A stretch of DNA of 64,000 bases. Source: Erinaceus europaeus. Its lineage: Eukaryota; Chordata; Mammalia; Eulipotyphla; Erinaceidae. Positions 25,401 to 37,400 of this stretch are shown here, in pieces. The notes beneath the pieces were generated by a model that made no database searches, had not been told where the DNA came from, and was given only the letters and a program-made list of their open reading frames with translations. The stretch lies in the NCBI RefSeq assembly GCF_950295315.1, contig NC_080162.1, forward strand, positions 68,857,760 to 68,921,759, in the 5' to 3' direction. Position 1 is the first letter of the stretch, and each line of letters opens with the position of its first letter. Both the position numbers and the translations under genes were made by a program.

Positions 25401-28400
25401 CTTGTCTTTCTCTTCTCTGGCTTATGTGAAACTCTCTTATGGGGAATAAAGCAATGGCATTCCTGGTATTTTTAGAATAGATATACTATAGACCTCTAAA
25501 AGTATGCATGCCATCCTGTATCCTTTATACAAGAAATAAGCTGTGGTTGCACTCCACCAGAAGGTGGACCTCCACAATGAAGTCTGGGGAAAAAATAAAA
25601 TTTCCATAATAATCCTGAAGAGAAGTAATAGTTTGGGAAGGAACCTCTATCAATTATGTGGATAAAGCTCACAGCAACATTATAATATCAAATCATGGAT
25701 GCAATTTTTTTTTTTTTTACTAGAGTACTTCTTAGCTCTGGCTTATGGTGGGGGTGGGGATTGAACCTGGAACTTTGGAGCCTCAAGCATGAGAGTCCCC
25801 TTGCAGAACCATTATGCTATTTACCCCTGCCCCATGGATGCAATTTCTACATTCAACAGGGAAATAAATATCTGGCAAATCTTTGTAAAACAATACAAAA
25901 CATTAAGTAACTCTGAAACAAAGGAGGCTTAAAAGTACCCTGGTGAGAATGTACCTTCAACTATTAATTGAATTTTTAATGTCAACAGAATGCACCTTAG
26001 ATTCTTTTTTCCTCACAAATTATATTGATTAGAATGTGGATACCCCAATTTTTCTCACCCCCAGCCATATAAACATTATTCTGACTTTCAGAAAAGTAAA
26101 GACACAGACAACAATCCAAATCATTTCTAAATTTGACACTGAATTTAAAAGTCTAAAGAAAAAGGAGAAAAAGAATCTCTATACTGAAGAGATTACACTA
26201 GTGAAACATCACACTTCTATTAAATGTCAATCAATAAGAAGCAATTGAAAAATCACATTGGCATGTTTTCAGATTTTATTTCTAGTTCGTCAAAAACAGT
26301 TTACTCTAAAATGAGGGAGCAAAACTGAGAAATATAGCCGAAAAAAGGAAATGAACAACCACATACATAGGCACGTACATACGTTAAGAGCAAAAAACCA
26401 TAAGCTGGTCGGAAAGAGAATTTATTTATACAATGTATAAATTATATTATGATTTGAAATTGAAAATAGCGTCTAGTAATAGCAATGTGACATTTGTAGA
26501 CAGTTTTAGTATTTTTAGAACTCTCATTTCTTATAATTAAATTATATAAGTAACAGGCTTAGGAAATCTTTAAAATTACTTTCAAAAAGTTAGGTGGTAA
26601 GAATATATAATTAAGAGACTTTAGACTAATATACAGTTGGTACTATGAAGTAAGTAGCATTAATACTACAAAAATGGTGGATTTGAATAGTATGACATGA
26701 ATATAAAATTCAAAGTAAAGCAAATAGCTTAAAAAAATAGTTCAGTAGTTTAAAATTAGGAAACAATTTAAAGTTAAAAAAGTATTTCCTAATTTGGAGC
26801 CTCAAATTTCTCAATCAGGAGAAATCCTATGCTATTTGAAAGCACGCATGATGGCGTTCTTACCTGGAATAAGGTCTGCATAGGTCAAGCTAATATATAA
26901 GATACTGATAAGTATTTTATCAGCAAGTGGATCAAGAGCACTTCCCAAAGCTGATTTTTGACTGGCCCAGTTTCGAGCAATAAATCCATCCAACTGAAAA
27001 TAGAAGTTTTTTTTAAAAAATGTCATAATAGGTACAGAGCAGATATCTTGAAGGTTAAGAGATACCAAAATAACAATTATACTTTAATATAATGTAAATA
27101 AAAGTTCATCTGCTTCTTAACCCCAACCAATTTTTTTTTAACTAGTATACATCTAAATTTTAAATTACTAACTGGTCTGAAAATAATTTTATTTTCTGTC
27201 TGAAGATCTTCAATGTTTCTCAATGTTTTCTTTTTTTTTTTTTTAATTATCTTTATTTATTTATTGGATAGAGACAGCCAGAAATTGAAAGGGAAGGGGG
27301 TAATAGAGAAGGAGAGAGACAGAGACACACCTGCAGCCCTGCTTCACCACTTGTAAAGCTTTCCCCCTGCAGATAGGGACCGGGGGCTTGAACTCGGGTC
27401 CTTGCGCATTATAACGTGTGCTCAACCTGGTGCGCCACCACCCAGCCCCTCAATGTTTTCATCATGCCTCTTTGTGGGATGAAGAGGCCAAATAAAACTC
27501 AATATAACTGTATGGATTAGGGATTGTCACTTGAGCCTTGGGCTATTTCACTCTACCTACAATAGTTGCTCTTACTCGCGAGGACTACCTTTATAACTGT
27601 GAGATTCCTTTCCTAACTCTTAGTCCTATCCACTTTCCTTTTTTTCTTATTATTGGATAGACAGTCAGAAATTGAGAAGAGGAAAGAAAGGGAGGGAGGG
27701 AGAGGGAGAAGAAGAGGGAGAGAGAGAACCTGCAGCCCTGCTTCACCACTCACAAAGCTTTCCTCCTGCAGGTGAGGACCGAGGGCTTGAACCCAGGTCC
27801 TTGTGTACTGTAACATGTGAGCTCAATCAGGTGCGCCACCACCCAGCCCCCTTACTTTTCTATAACATGATCCAATGCCTTATATTTCAATCATTATTGT
27901 CTTCCAATATTTCTAGTACCACTGCTAATTCCATGTCTAAACTTTTACATTGCCTATATTTGAATTAAAAACTCCATACTCAGCTTGGCCTACTTAAAAT
28001 TTCTGATACAAAAACTATTCACTTTTCTCACAAATAAAACATTTTTAAAGTACAGGGTACACCTGGTTGGCAGTGTGCCAAATGCCCAGAGATTTTGAAA
28101 ACAAATTAATTGCTTTATTTAAAGTTTCAGAGTCATAACATTTTAACTATGAATATTTAAATAAAGTCTCAGATCTCGGGGCCAGGTTGGTGGTGCACCT
28201 GGCTAAGTGCACACATTACTGTACACAAGGATGCAGGTTCAAGCCCCTGGTCCCCACTTGCAGGGGAAAAGTGCTACAAGTGTCTCTGTCCCTTTCCCTT
28301 TCTATCTCCCCCTCCCCTCTCAATTTCCCTCTGTCTCTATCCAATAATAAATAAAATAAAAATATTTTTAAAATTTAAAATAAATAAAATCTCAGATCTC

Positions 28401-31400
28401 CAGACTCACTTGAGGAATTAAAGCTCTAGTCACCATTAAGTCACAAAATAGGCTGAAAATAAATAACTTGGGCATAAATATTTAATGCTTTTATTTTCAC
28501 CTATTTAAATAAAAACAAAGAACAAGAAAAAAAAAAACCTTGGACTTAATAATAGAACACATCTGTTCTCTGCAACTTACTGTGTGACCTAGAGAAAATA
28601 ACTTGGCCTAAGCCTAGTGTTTTCCTCATCTGTAAAACAAAGATATTACCTACCTCAAAAGGGTTGTTTCAGCACATAATGTGGTTAATGGTTAACACTT
28701 GTTTAGCAGTTACTACTTAGTAAATGCTCAAAAAAGGAAAAAAGAAAACCTCCTCACAATTACTAATTATTATCACAACTGAACAAATCTGTTTCTTTTT
28801 TCTTTTTTTTTTCAAATCTTCTCTAATATTTTTTCAAATATTAGAGATTGTGGTGGCTCAGGAAGTGGCACAGTGGTGCAGTCTAAATTTGCAAATGTGA
28901 GTGAGGTCTCTGGTTTGATTCCTGGCACAGCACACCCAGGGCTCTGGCATCTCCCTCTCTTTCTCTCTCTCAGTAAAATACATTAGATTGGAAAGTCACC
29001 AATATCACTCCTTTGCAAACACCCTTATTTATTTTCCCTCAACTCTTACTTCAACATAGTAACCCAGGTGCTCCTGAACAGTACCCTAGCAGCTGAACCT
29101 TGCTCAAAAGACAATCAAGACCCCCAACACACTTAAATGATCGGATCTACCTTCAAATTAATGGCTACAAATCTGCAGAACACTTACTCCTGCCTAGGAG
29201 TCTTATACCTGTCTACTGTATAGACACAGGGGTTGCTCTACTTCAAACTGATTATCTTCCCCAATCACCCAGGCTGTATTTTCTTGAAAAATACAGATGT
29301 TTTGTCAATGTTTCCTTTTTATAAATAAAAAATTAAAAAAAAAAGAAAAATACAAACAGATGACTAGCGCTCCTTTACACTCCTACCTCTACCGCAACCA
29401 CCTTTCTGTGCTCAGTCATACTTTTGTTTTCCCCTCACCCCTGGCCCTAGGCCCTCTCATCTTCTGAGGTTTGGCTTTCTCCTTCCTTCCCTCCACCCTT
29501 GCATCTTCAGTTTTTCCTTTTTATTAGGTCAACTAATTAACAATAAACAATACAACTTCTCTGTTTATCTTTAAAAAAAAAAAAAAACTCTTCTGTGACT
29601 CTGTTTCTCTATTCTCCATAAGACAACCTTCTTCTTATTTTACAACAGCCTTATTTTTCACTCAGACATGACCATCTATCTGTGTGTTGGTAACTCTTCT
29701 CTAACTATAAACTCCTCCAACTCCAAACTACTATTCTATTCATTCAACTATCCAACTGCTACCACTTCTTCTTCTAGCGTTTGCCCTTCTTCCGTAGCCA
29801 GTCAACAGCGTCAGGTTGAGCCTGATGTAAAGTTTCTAGACCTCCTTTGAATCTGGAGAGGTGGCAGTCGTTGACTATGTGGGTCATAGTCTGTCTGGAG
29901 CCGCAGGGGCAGTTCAGGTCGTCTTTGGCTCTCCAGCGATGGAACATAGCGGTGCACCGGCCATGGCCTGTTCGATAGCGATTGAGGAACTGCTACCACT
30001 GGTCAGGTGTAACAACTCTTGTACTTTTCTGAGGTATCTGTTGTCATTACCTCACATCTGCTTATCAGCCTATTCTTATTGTCACTACCCTCTTACACAT
30101 GGGGCTCAGAGCACCAATGAATGCATTTTTAGCTTACCCGAGCCTCCAAAACAACTGAAACCCATTCTGCACTCATTGTCGTCCTCCCCCCCCCCCCATT
30201 TTTTTTTTAAACCCGAATACTGCTCAGTTCTGGCTTATGGTGCTCCAAGGGATTGAACCTGGAGCCTTGGGACCTCAGGCAAGAAAGCTTTTCTGAATAA
30301 CCATTATGCTATCTCCCCAGCCCTTCACACTTCTTATTGGACATCATACTGCCTAATTTTCTTCTTTTCTTAGTTATTACTTTTCTTTTTTAAAAAATTA
30401 TTTATTTTCCCTTTTGTTGCCCTTGTTTTTTATTGTTGTTGTAGTTATTGTTGTTGATGTCCATGTTGGATAGAGAGAAATGGAGAGAAAAGGCAAAGAC
30501 AGAGAGGGGGAGAGAAAGAGACACCTGCAGACCTGCTTCACCGCCAATGAAACAACTCCCCTGCAGATGGGGACCCGGGGGCTCGAACTGGGATCCTTAC
30601 GCTGGTCCTTGCGCTTAGCACCACGTGTGCTTAACCCGCTGCGCTACTGCTCGACCCCAGTTATTACTTTTCAGTGTCCTTTACTGGCTCCTTCTCCATT
30701 GCTCACCTCATGACTCACTTCTCTGGCCCTTTTTCTTATTTTAACCTCCTCCAACTCCAAACTACTACACATTCAACTATCCAATTGATACCACTCGTCA
30801 GGTGTAACACCTCTTGTACTTTTCCACAAACTCTGTCCTGTCCTGAATGTTGCCCATAACTAAAAACATGTTACACTCCATGTATCTGGTTGATAGAAAG
30901 AAAAGTTAAAAAAAAAATTTTTTAACTGCTTACCAGAAATAGCTAACTCTTTCCTCTCACCTCACATTCAATCCATCAACATCAACTTTATCTTCAGAAC
31001 CCATCACAAACCTACACACTTTTCTCCAACTCTGAACTCCTGCCTAATTCAAACTACCATTCCCCAGATTGCTATAAGCCTCCTAGTTAGCCTCTCAGCA
31101 TCCACTCTTGGCCTCCCTATAACCCACTTCCCATACTCAGTATATATCAGACCTTGCCATTGCCTTGCATAAACCCTTAAGGATTCAGTCATCTGCCCAG
31201 CAGTCAATTTAGAGGCATCAAAAACTTTATGACTGCCACTTGACTCAAGTTTCCACAAATAATCTTTTATATCTTAAAAAAAAAAGTAAATAAATCCTGT
31301 CCCCTCAAACCCATTAGGTAAAAACTGCAATCTCAGGTAACTAAAGGGAAAACAAAAACCTATAAACAAAAATGTCAAATCAAGTAACTAAAAAAGGATC

Positions 31401-34400
31401 ATTTTTTAAAGTAAACAAAATTGAAAGACCAATATAACGGCCTTGGATAGGCTAGGAGAACATATTAATCATGAAGGCCTGCTTACTTCAGAAATAAAAG
31501 CAGGGATAAAAGAACAGAAGCAACTGTGTGAATGGAGAGAAGCTGTGACAGAAAGGAAAGTAAACTCTAGAGCAGAGGAAGTCACTTTGAAAGACTACAT
31601 TTGGTGCATATTTGGAAAGCCCATACAGCAATGCAAGTTGCCCTCATTTATCCTACAACATCTTCAGCTAATTCTATACTGTTCACCAGGACAATGGAAG
31701 ATGGAATTTTGCTTCTATGAAATTGGGAGTAACTGATGGTAAGAAGACATTATACAGCTTTTATTAACAGAAAGTAAGGTTTTCTTCATTCTTAATAAAT
31801 ATCGAACAAAGCTTATCAAGTGTAAATCAGCTTGAAAAAACACCAAATCATTATTGCTTATCCCTTGGATCCCAGACCAGTCTTGTACATGTTTATTGTA
31901 TCTACTTCTTGCTTTTGCCTTGATAAAAATTTTCATCTACTAATTTTCGCCATTTCCCTCAATTGTGCGTTGTAGGATAAACCATTTCAACTCGTTTATG
32001 AAGTAGGGTGGTCTATAAATATAATCCAACTAACACATAATGTAGCCTTCTGTTAAAACATTTTCCCAATTTCTAATTTGATATAACCCAAATAAATCCT
32101 CCCCTTCCCTAAAACTGACACTGTAGTGGCACAGAGCTCTTGGAGTAAGAGTGCCTAATGCTTCCTCCCATTAGGGTCTTTGGCAGGACAGTAAGAGGGT
32201 CAGAGGAGTATGGATATAGACCAGAGACCAAGCCTGTGGAGTGCCCATGTCTTTCTACCACTAAAAACTGAGCAAAAATCTGGCCTCTATAAGCTCGTTA
32301 GTCATAACAACTCATACACTTTTTCCTCTCTACCAGTAAAGCCAGTTAATGGCCAAATGAGAATATTTCTTTTTATGACAGTAAACAGGAAAAAAAAAAA
32401 AAAAAAAAACCAGTCACACATCTCTCCCTAAAGCAAGTATTATGTTCTTTGGGAAATTCTCAGGGCTTTTTTACTTAGAAGTTAAAAGTCAAGAGAAAGA
32501 AAAAAAAAAAAGAAGAAGAAGAAAGTGCTGTCTAGGCCTTCTTTCTGTCAGTATCAGAGTCCCAGAGATGCTAAAAAGACAACTCCTTACACACAATACT
32601 AGATCACATTAGTGTTAACATTTTCTTCCAAGGAAAAGTAGACTAAGACTGTGTTATTTCAATGTAAGAGCAACCTTGGGATTCAGGAGGTAAGCAAAAC
32701 AGGAGAACTGCATTTACAACTTACCAAATCAGTTAGCCCAGCTAAAGCAAAAACTCCTAGGGCAACATTAAAATCTTCTTCAATAATCAAATAGCCCAAA
32801 ACTGGGGCCAAGCCAATTCTTGTCATTGACAACATATTTGGGATTGTCCATGGGTTTTCATACTGCAACACAAAGACAACAAAATTTTAATTAAATACTA
32901 TAAATTCACACTTTGTTCATTAGCAAAGTACGTCACTAACTTAAAAGTTAGAAGTTATATCAACTTATTATATAGTACTTTGGGTTTTTATGTATTTGGG
33001 GATGAACTAAGTCTTTCATTTTTCCTTCCTTTTAAGGTTTCTTATTTTATTATTATTATTATTTAGTGATATAATAGTGATTAATAAGGTTGTGGGATAA
33101 GAGGGGTACAGTTTCATACAATTCCCACCACCAGAGTTCCACATTGCATCCCCTCTAATGGAGGGTTCCCTATTCTTATCTCTCTGGGAGTAAGGACCAA
33201 AGATCTCCATGGGGTGCAGAAGGTGGGAGGTCTAGCTTTTGTAATTGTTTCTCTACTCGACATGGACATTGGCAGGTCAATTCATACCCCCAGCCAGTTT
33301 CTACCTTTCCTTAGTGGGGCAGGGCTCTGGGGAGGCAAAGCTCCAGGACACACTGGTGAGGTTGTCTGCCCAGGGAAGTTGGCATCATGGTAGCATCTGC
33401 AACTTGGTGGCTGAAAAGCATTAAGCTATAAAGCAGAACAATTTGTTTAACAATCAGGAACCTAAAGGTAGCAATATAGCAGATGAGATTTGGGGTCTTC
33501 ATGTTCGAAGAAACTCGGAGTCTATTTTAGGTATAGTCTAAGTGGCCCATGACTGTACTAATTTTTGCCTGAGTCTAGCTGCTAACATACAGGTGGGCTA
33601 AAAGTATTGGGAAAATGGTGTCAGAGTTGGGAAGTCTTTAATTTTTAAAGATTTATTTTATTTGTACACAGGAGAAATTAATATGAGATAAAGAAAGCAA
33701 GTAACAGAAACCAGAGCACCATTCTGGCACATGTATTGCTGGGGATTGAACCAGGAACCTCAGGCATGCAAGCTTAATGCTCTACTAGTTGAGTAATTGC
33801 CCAGCTACCAAACTAACAATCTTGAACATGTATAATACTACGAGTGATCTCCCCAGCTTCATTAAAAAGATACATCTATAGAGTTAAATAGAGAAAAGGA
33901 GAAACAGACATAGTGAGAGACACAAGAAGGAAGGGAGAGATAGATCCCAAAGCACCATTTCAGAGCTGGAGAGAGAGCATAATGGATATGCAAAAGACTT
34001 TCATGCCTGAAGCTTCAATTCTCTGTAGCACATAAGCCAAAGCCAAGCAGTACTCCCTTCCTCTCTCCATTTCTCTCTGTCCTATCTAAAAAAAAAAAAA
34101 AAAAAAATACAGAAAGTGATATGCTACGTATACAAACGTAGACTAAACTGTCTACTATACAGAAAGTAGTTATCGTTACTATCTTCCTAAAGAGAATTAA
34201 CAAGTCAAGTTTTTATTTTGAATATGTTATTATTTTTTAATTTTTAATATTTATTTATTTTCCCTTAGTTGTTTTTTATTGTTGTTGTTATTTCTGTCAT
34301 CATTGTTAGATAGGACAGAGAAAAATGGAGAGAGGAGGGGAAGACAGAGAGGAGGAGAGAAAAATAGACACCTGCTTTACCGCCTGTGAAGCAACTTCCC

Positions 34401-37400
34401 TGCAGGTGGGGAGCCAGGAGCTCGAACTGGGATCCTTAGGCCAGTTCTTGCGCTTCACGCTACATGTGCTTAATCTGCTGTGCTACTACCCGACTCCCTG
34501 TTATTTATTTTAATAAGAGCACTGCTCAGTTCTGGCTTAGGGCAGTGCCAGGAATTAAACATGGGACCTCAGAACCTCAAGCATTCATTTTTATTTATTT
34601 ATTTATTTATATTTTTGTTGCCCTTGTTTTTTATTGTTGTTGTAGTTATCATTGTTGTTGTTACTGATGTCGTTGTTAGGTCAGAGAGAAATGGAGAGAG
34701 ATGGGGAAGACAGAGAGAGGAGAGAAAGACACCTGCTTCACTGCCTGTGAAGTGAACCCCCCTGCAAGTGGGGAGCAGGAAGCTGGAACCAGGATTCTTA
34801 CACTGGTTCTAGCGCTTCATGCCACTTGCACGTAACCACTTGTGCTCCGCTACTGCCCAACTCCTGCATTAAATTTTTTGCATAACCACTATGTATGTCC
34901 TTGACCCAAGTTAAGTGTTTAAAATGGGACTTTACCGTTAGAACTGAGGACTAACAATAATATGCTTTTAAAAGTGAAATTAAAGACACTCTGTAATTCA
35001 AGTGAGTCTAGTCTAGAGGAAAAGGCAGATTTTCAACCACAGGTATTTTGGCTTGAAATATTTATTGCAAATATCCTCTCTTACTCTAAACAGCTGAAAA
35101 CACTTAACACTGTATACAGTGCATAGGCAAAGAGGAAGGAAAACAAAGTTTAATTGTATAAGTTCACTATCAAATTGGAGAAAAGCTGGAAGAAAATAGA
35201 AGAATAATGACCGAAATCACAAAGGGGAAAAAATGTTTCAAAAAAACTCATGGGAATGCTAAGATTCCCAAATATAAGCTGTGGGTTTGCACAGCTCCCA
35301 CGTGGGAGTTTCATAATTCCTTGAAACTTCACATGGAGGCAAGCTGTTTGTATTTGGCACTAGCAAAAGGGTACCTTGGCATATGCTCTGGAGAACATTT
35401 CCTCCTTGCCAAAAAAAAAAAAAAATCTATTTCATGAGAGGGTATTTCAACTCTTAAAGAGACTCAACCTAGACACTGTACAAAGGGGAAAAGAAAGATT
35501 ACCAAGGAAATGTTATACCCTACAGCCTGGATATTTTTTCCCCCTCAGCTGAATAAAGACTGCCAATTCTACCTCCTCACAAGATCACCCCTATTTAACC
35601 TCTCTCTTAATAGGTAACCAATTTGCCTGATTCTCTTAAGGGGGGGGGGGAATCCATGACTATATATAACCTTCCTATGGGTGGTGGTAAGAACCTCCAC
35701 CACTGGATTCACATTGACCACCAGGCTCAGTGCAAATGCACTAAAATTTGGTTATGTAGCTGAGAAGGAGCTGACAAGACGACCACCAAACATTCACATA
35801 CATGAGGCAAGAGTGGGGGAGAGGAAGAACTGAGGTGAGATCACGTGTTCTCTGGTAGCATTTTTCAGGTGTGTGACTGGGGCTACCTTAAAGTCATGGA
35901 ACTCCAAATAATGCTCCAGCAGGGATATCAAACTGTCTCCTCTGCTGATCCCACAGCTGCACCCCTTCATCATCTGTAACCCCTGGCTGCCAGTGGACAT
36001 CAATTCTGCCCCTTGCTCCCAACTGTTAAGCCTTTCCACCTGACAGAGGGTAAGACCCCGGGCAAACTACTTTGGCCCTTGTCAGCAGGAAGTCTGGATA
36101 TCTTTAATACCTATGATTTCAGGGTCTTAAGCCCTTGACAGAGAATGCTGTAGATAGTTAAGCAGACATGAGCACGGATAGGGAGACCTGAACAAATTTC
36201 AAGGTTGCTAGTCAGCAACAATCCTACCCCACCAGCCTAGAAAGACCCCAAGACCCACTAAGGAAACAGACCTCCTACCTTCTGAGCCACAAAAGAATCG
36301 TGGTCTAGACTCCTAAAGGGGGATAAATGAAAGGGGAAGATACTCAGCTCTGGCTTGTGGTGGTTGGGGGATTGAACCTGTGACTTTGGAGCCTTGGGCA
36401 TGAGAGTCTGTTTGTATAACCATTATGCTATCAACCCCTGTCAGGGGCAGATGACTAGAGGGCTCTGAAACCCAATTCCATTAGGACCCAGAGAGAGAAG
36501 AGAAAAAGGAAAGCCATTCAGAAGAAGAAATAGGTGTAGCTGTGACATAAAATGGAAGAGAAGGCATAACCATAGAAAATATAGAAAAATAGATATTGAT
36601 AGAGAGTTATAGAAATAATAGTCAACCCATACCTGTGACCTTGGGAGAATTACTGCAGTTTCCAATGGAGGGAGTGGGGACACAGAACTCTGGTGGTGGA
36701 AGGGTGTGGAACTGTACCCTTTATTTTGTAAATTACACACACACACAGCCCCAAGACATGTATGACCATGCCAGAATGGGGGCCTAAGTCTGTAGGGCTG
36801 CCTCCCACTTTGGGACAGCCCCCACTCTTCTGAGTAGACTTCAGCTATACCAAACTCTGCACACATAGGAACATCCTGCTCCACATTTCTTTGGGGTGTA
36901 CTATCTGTACTTTGGCAAATAAATCCTTATTACTTACAACTTTCAATTTTTTTTTTTCACAAACCATTCTGTAAGGAAAATCAATTTTGAGGCAGGGTAG
37001 ATGGCATAATGGTTATGCAAAAAGACTCTCATGCCTAAGGCTCGAGTCCCAGGTTCCCCGAACCACCATAAGGCAGAGCTGAGTAGTGCTCTGGTTAAAA
37101 AAAAAAAAAAAAAAAAAAAAGGAAAAATCAATTCTTTAAGGCAGAAGTTTTGGTCTTGTAGTTTTATATTTATTTATAATCAGAACTGGGTGTAAAATAT
37201 TCATCTTAGCCTAGAAGATTGAACTTCTAAGGGGTTGTTGTTATTCGGGCCTGGGAGACCACTGCCACAGAAAGATACAGAAAAATTTCAGCTTCTCCAG
37301 GGAATACCAAACAAGAAGCAATACTTTCTGGTGGGGTAGATATAGTAATGGTTATGCAAAGACTCTCATGTCTGAGGCTCCAAAGTCCCAGGTTCAGTCC

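Noticed and set aside
31443..31736. 97-codon plus-strand frame in CRLS1 intron 2
   Set aside because: No domain, no codon bias, no splice or promoter context, antisense to the gene; likely chance.
35500..36040. Possible full endogenous retrovirus near 35.5-36.9 kb
   Set aside because: A TATA-like site and a downstream LTR-like end are present, but no matching LTR pair, primer site or viral coding was found.
36441..36884. 147-codon minus-strand frame
   Set aside because: Antisense through an L1 3' UTR and an LTR-like piece; no domain.
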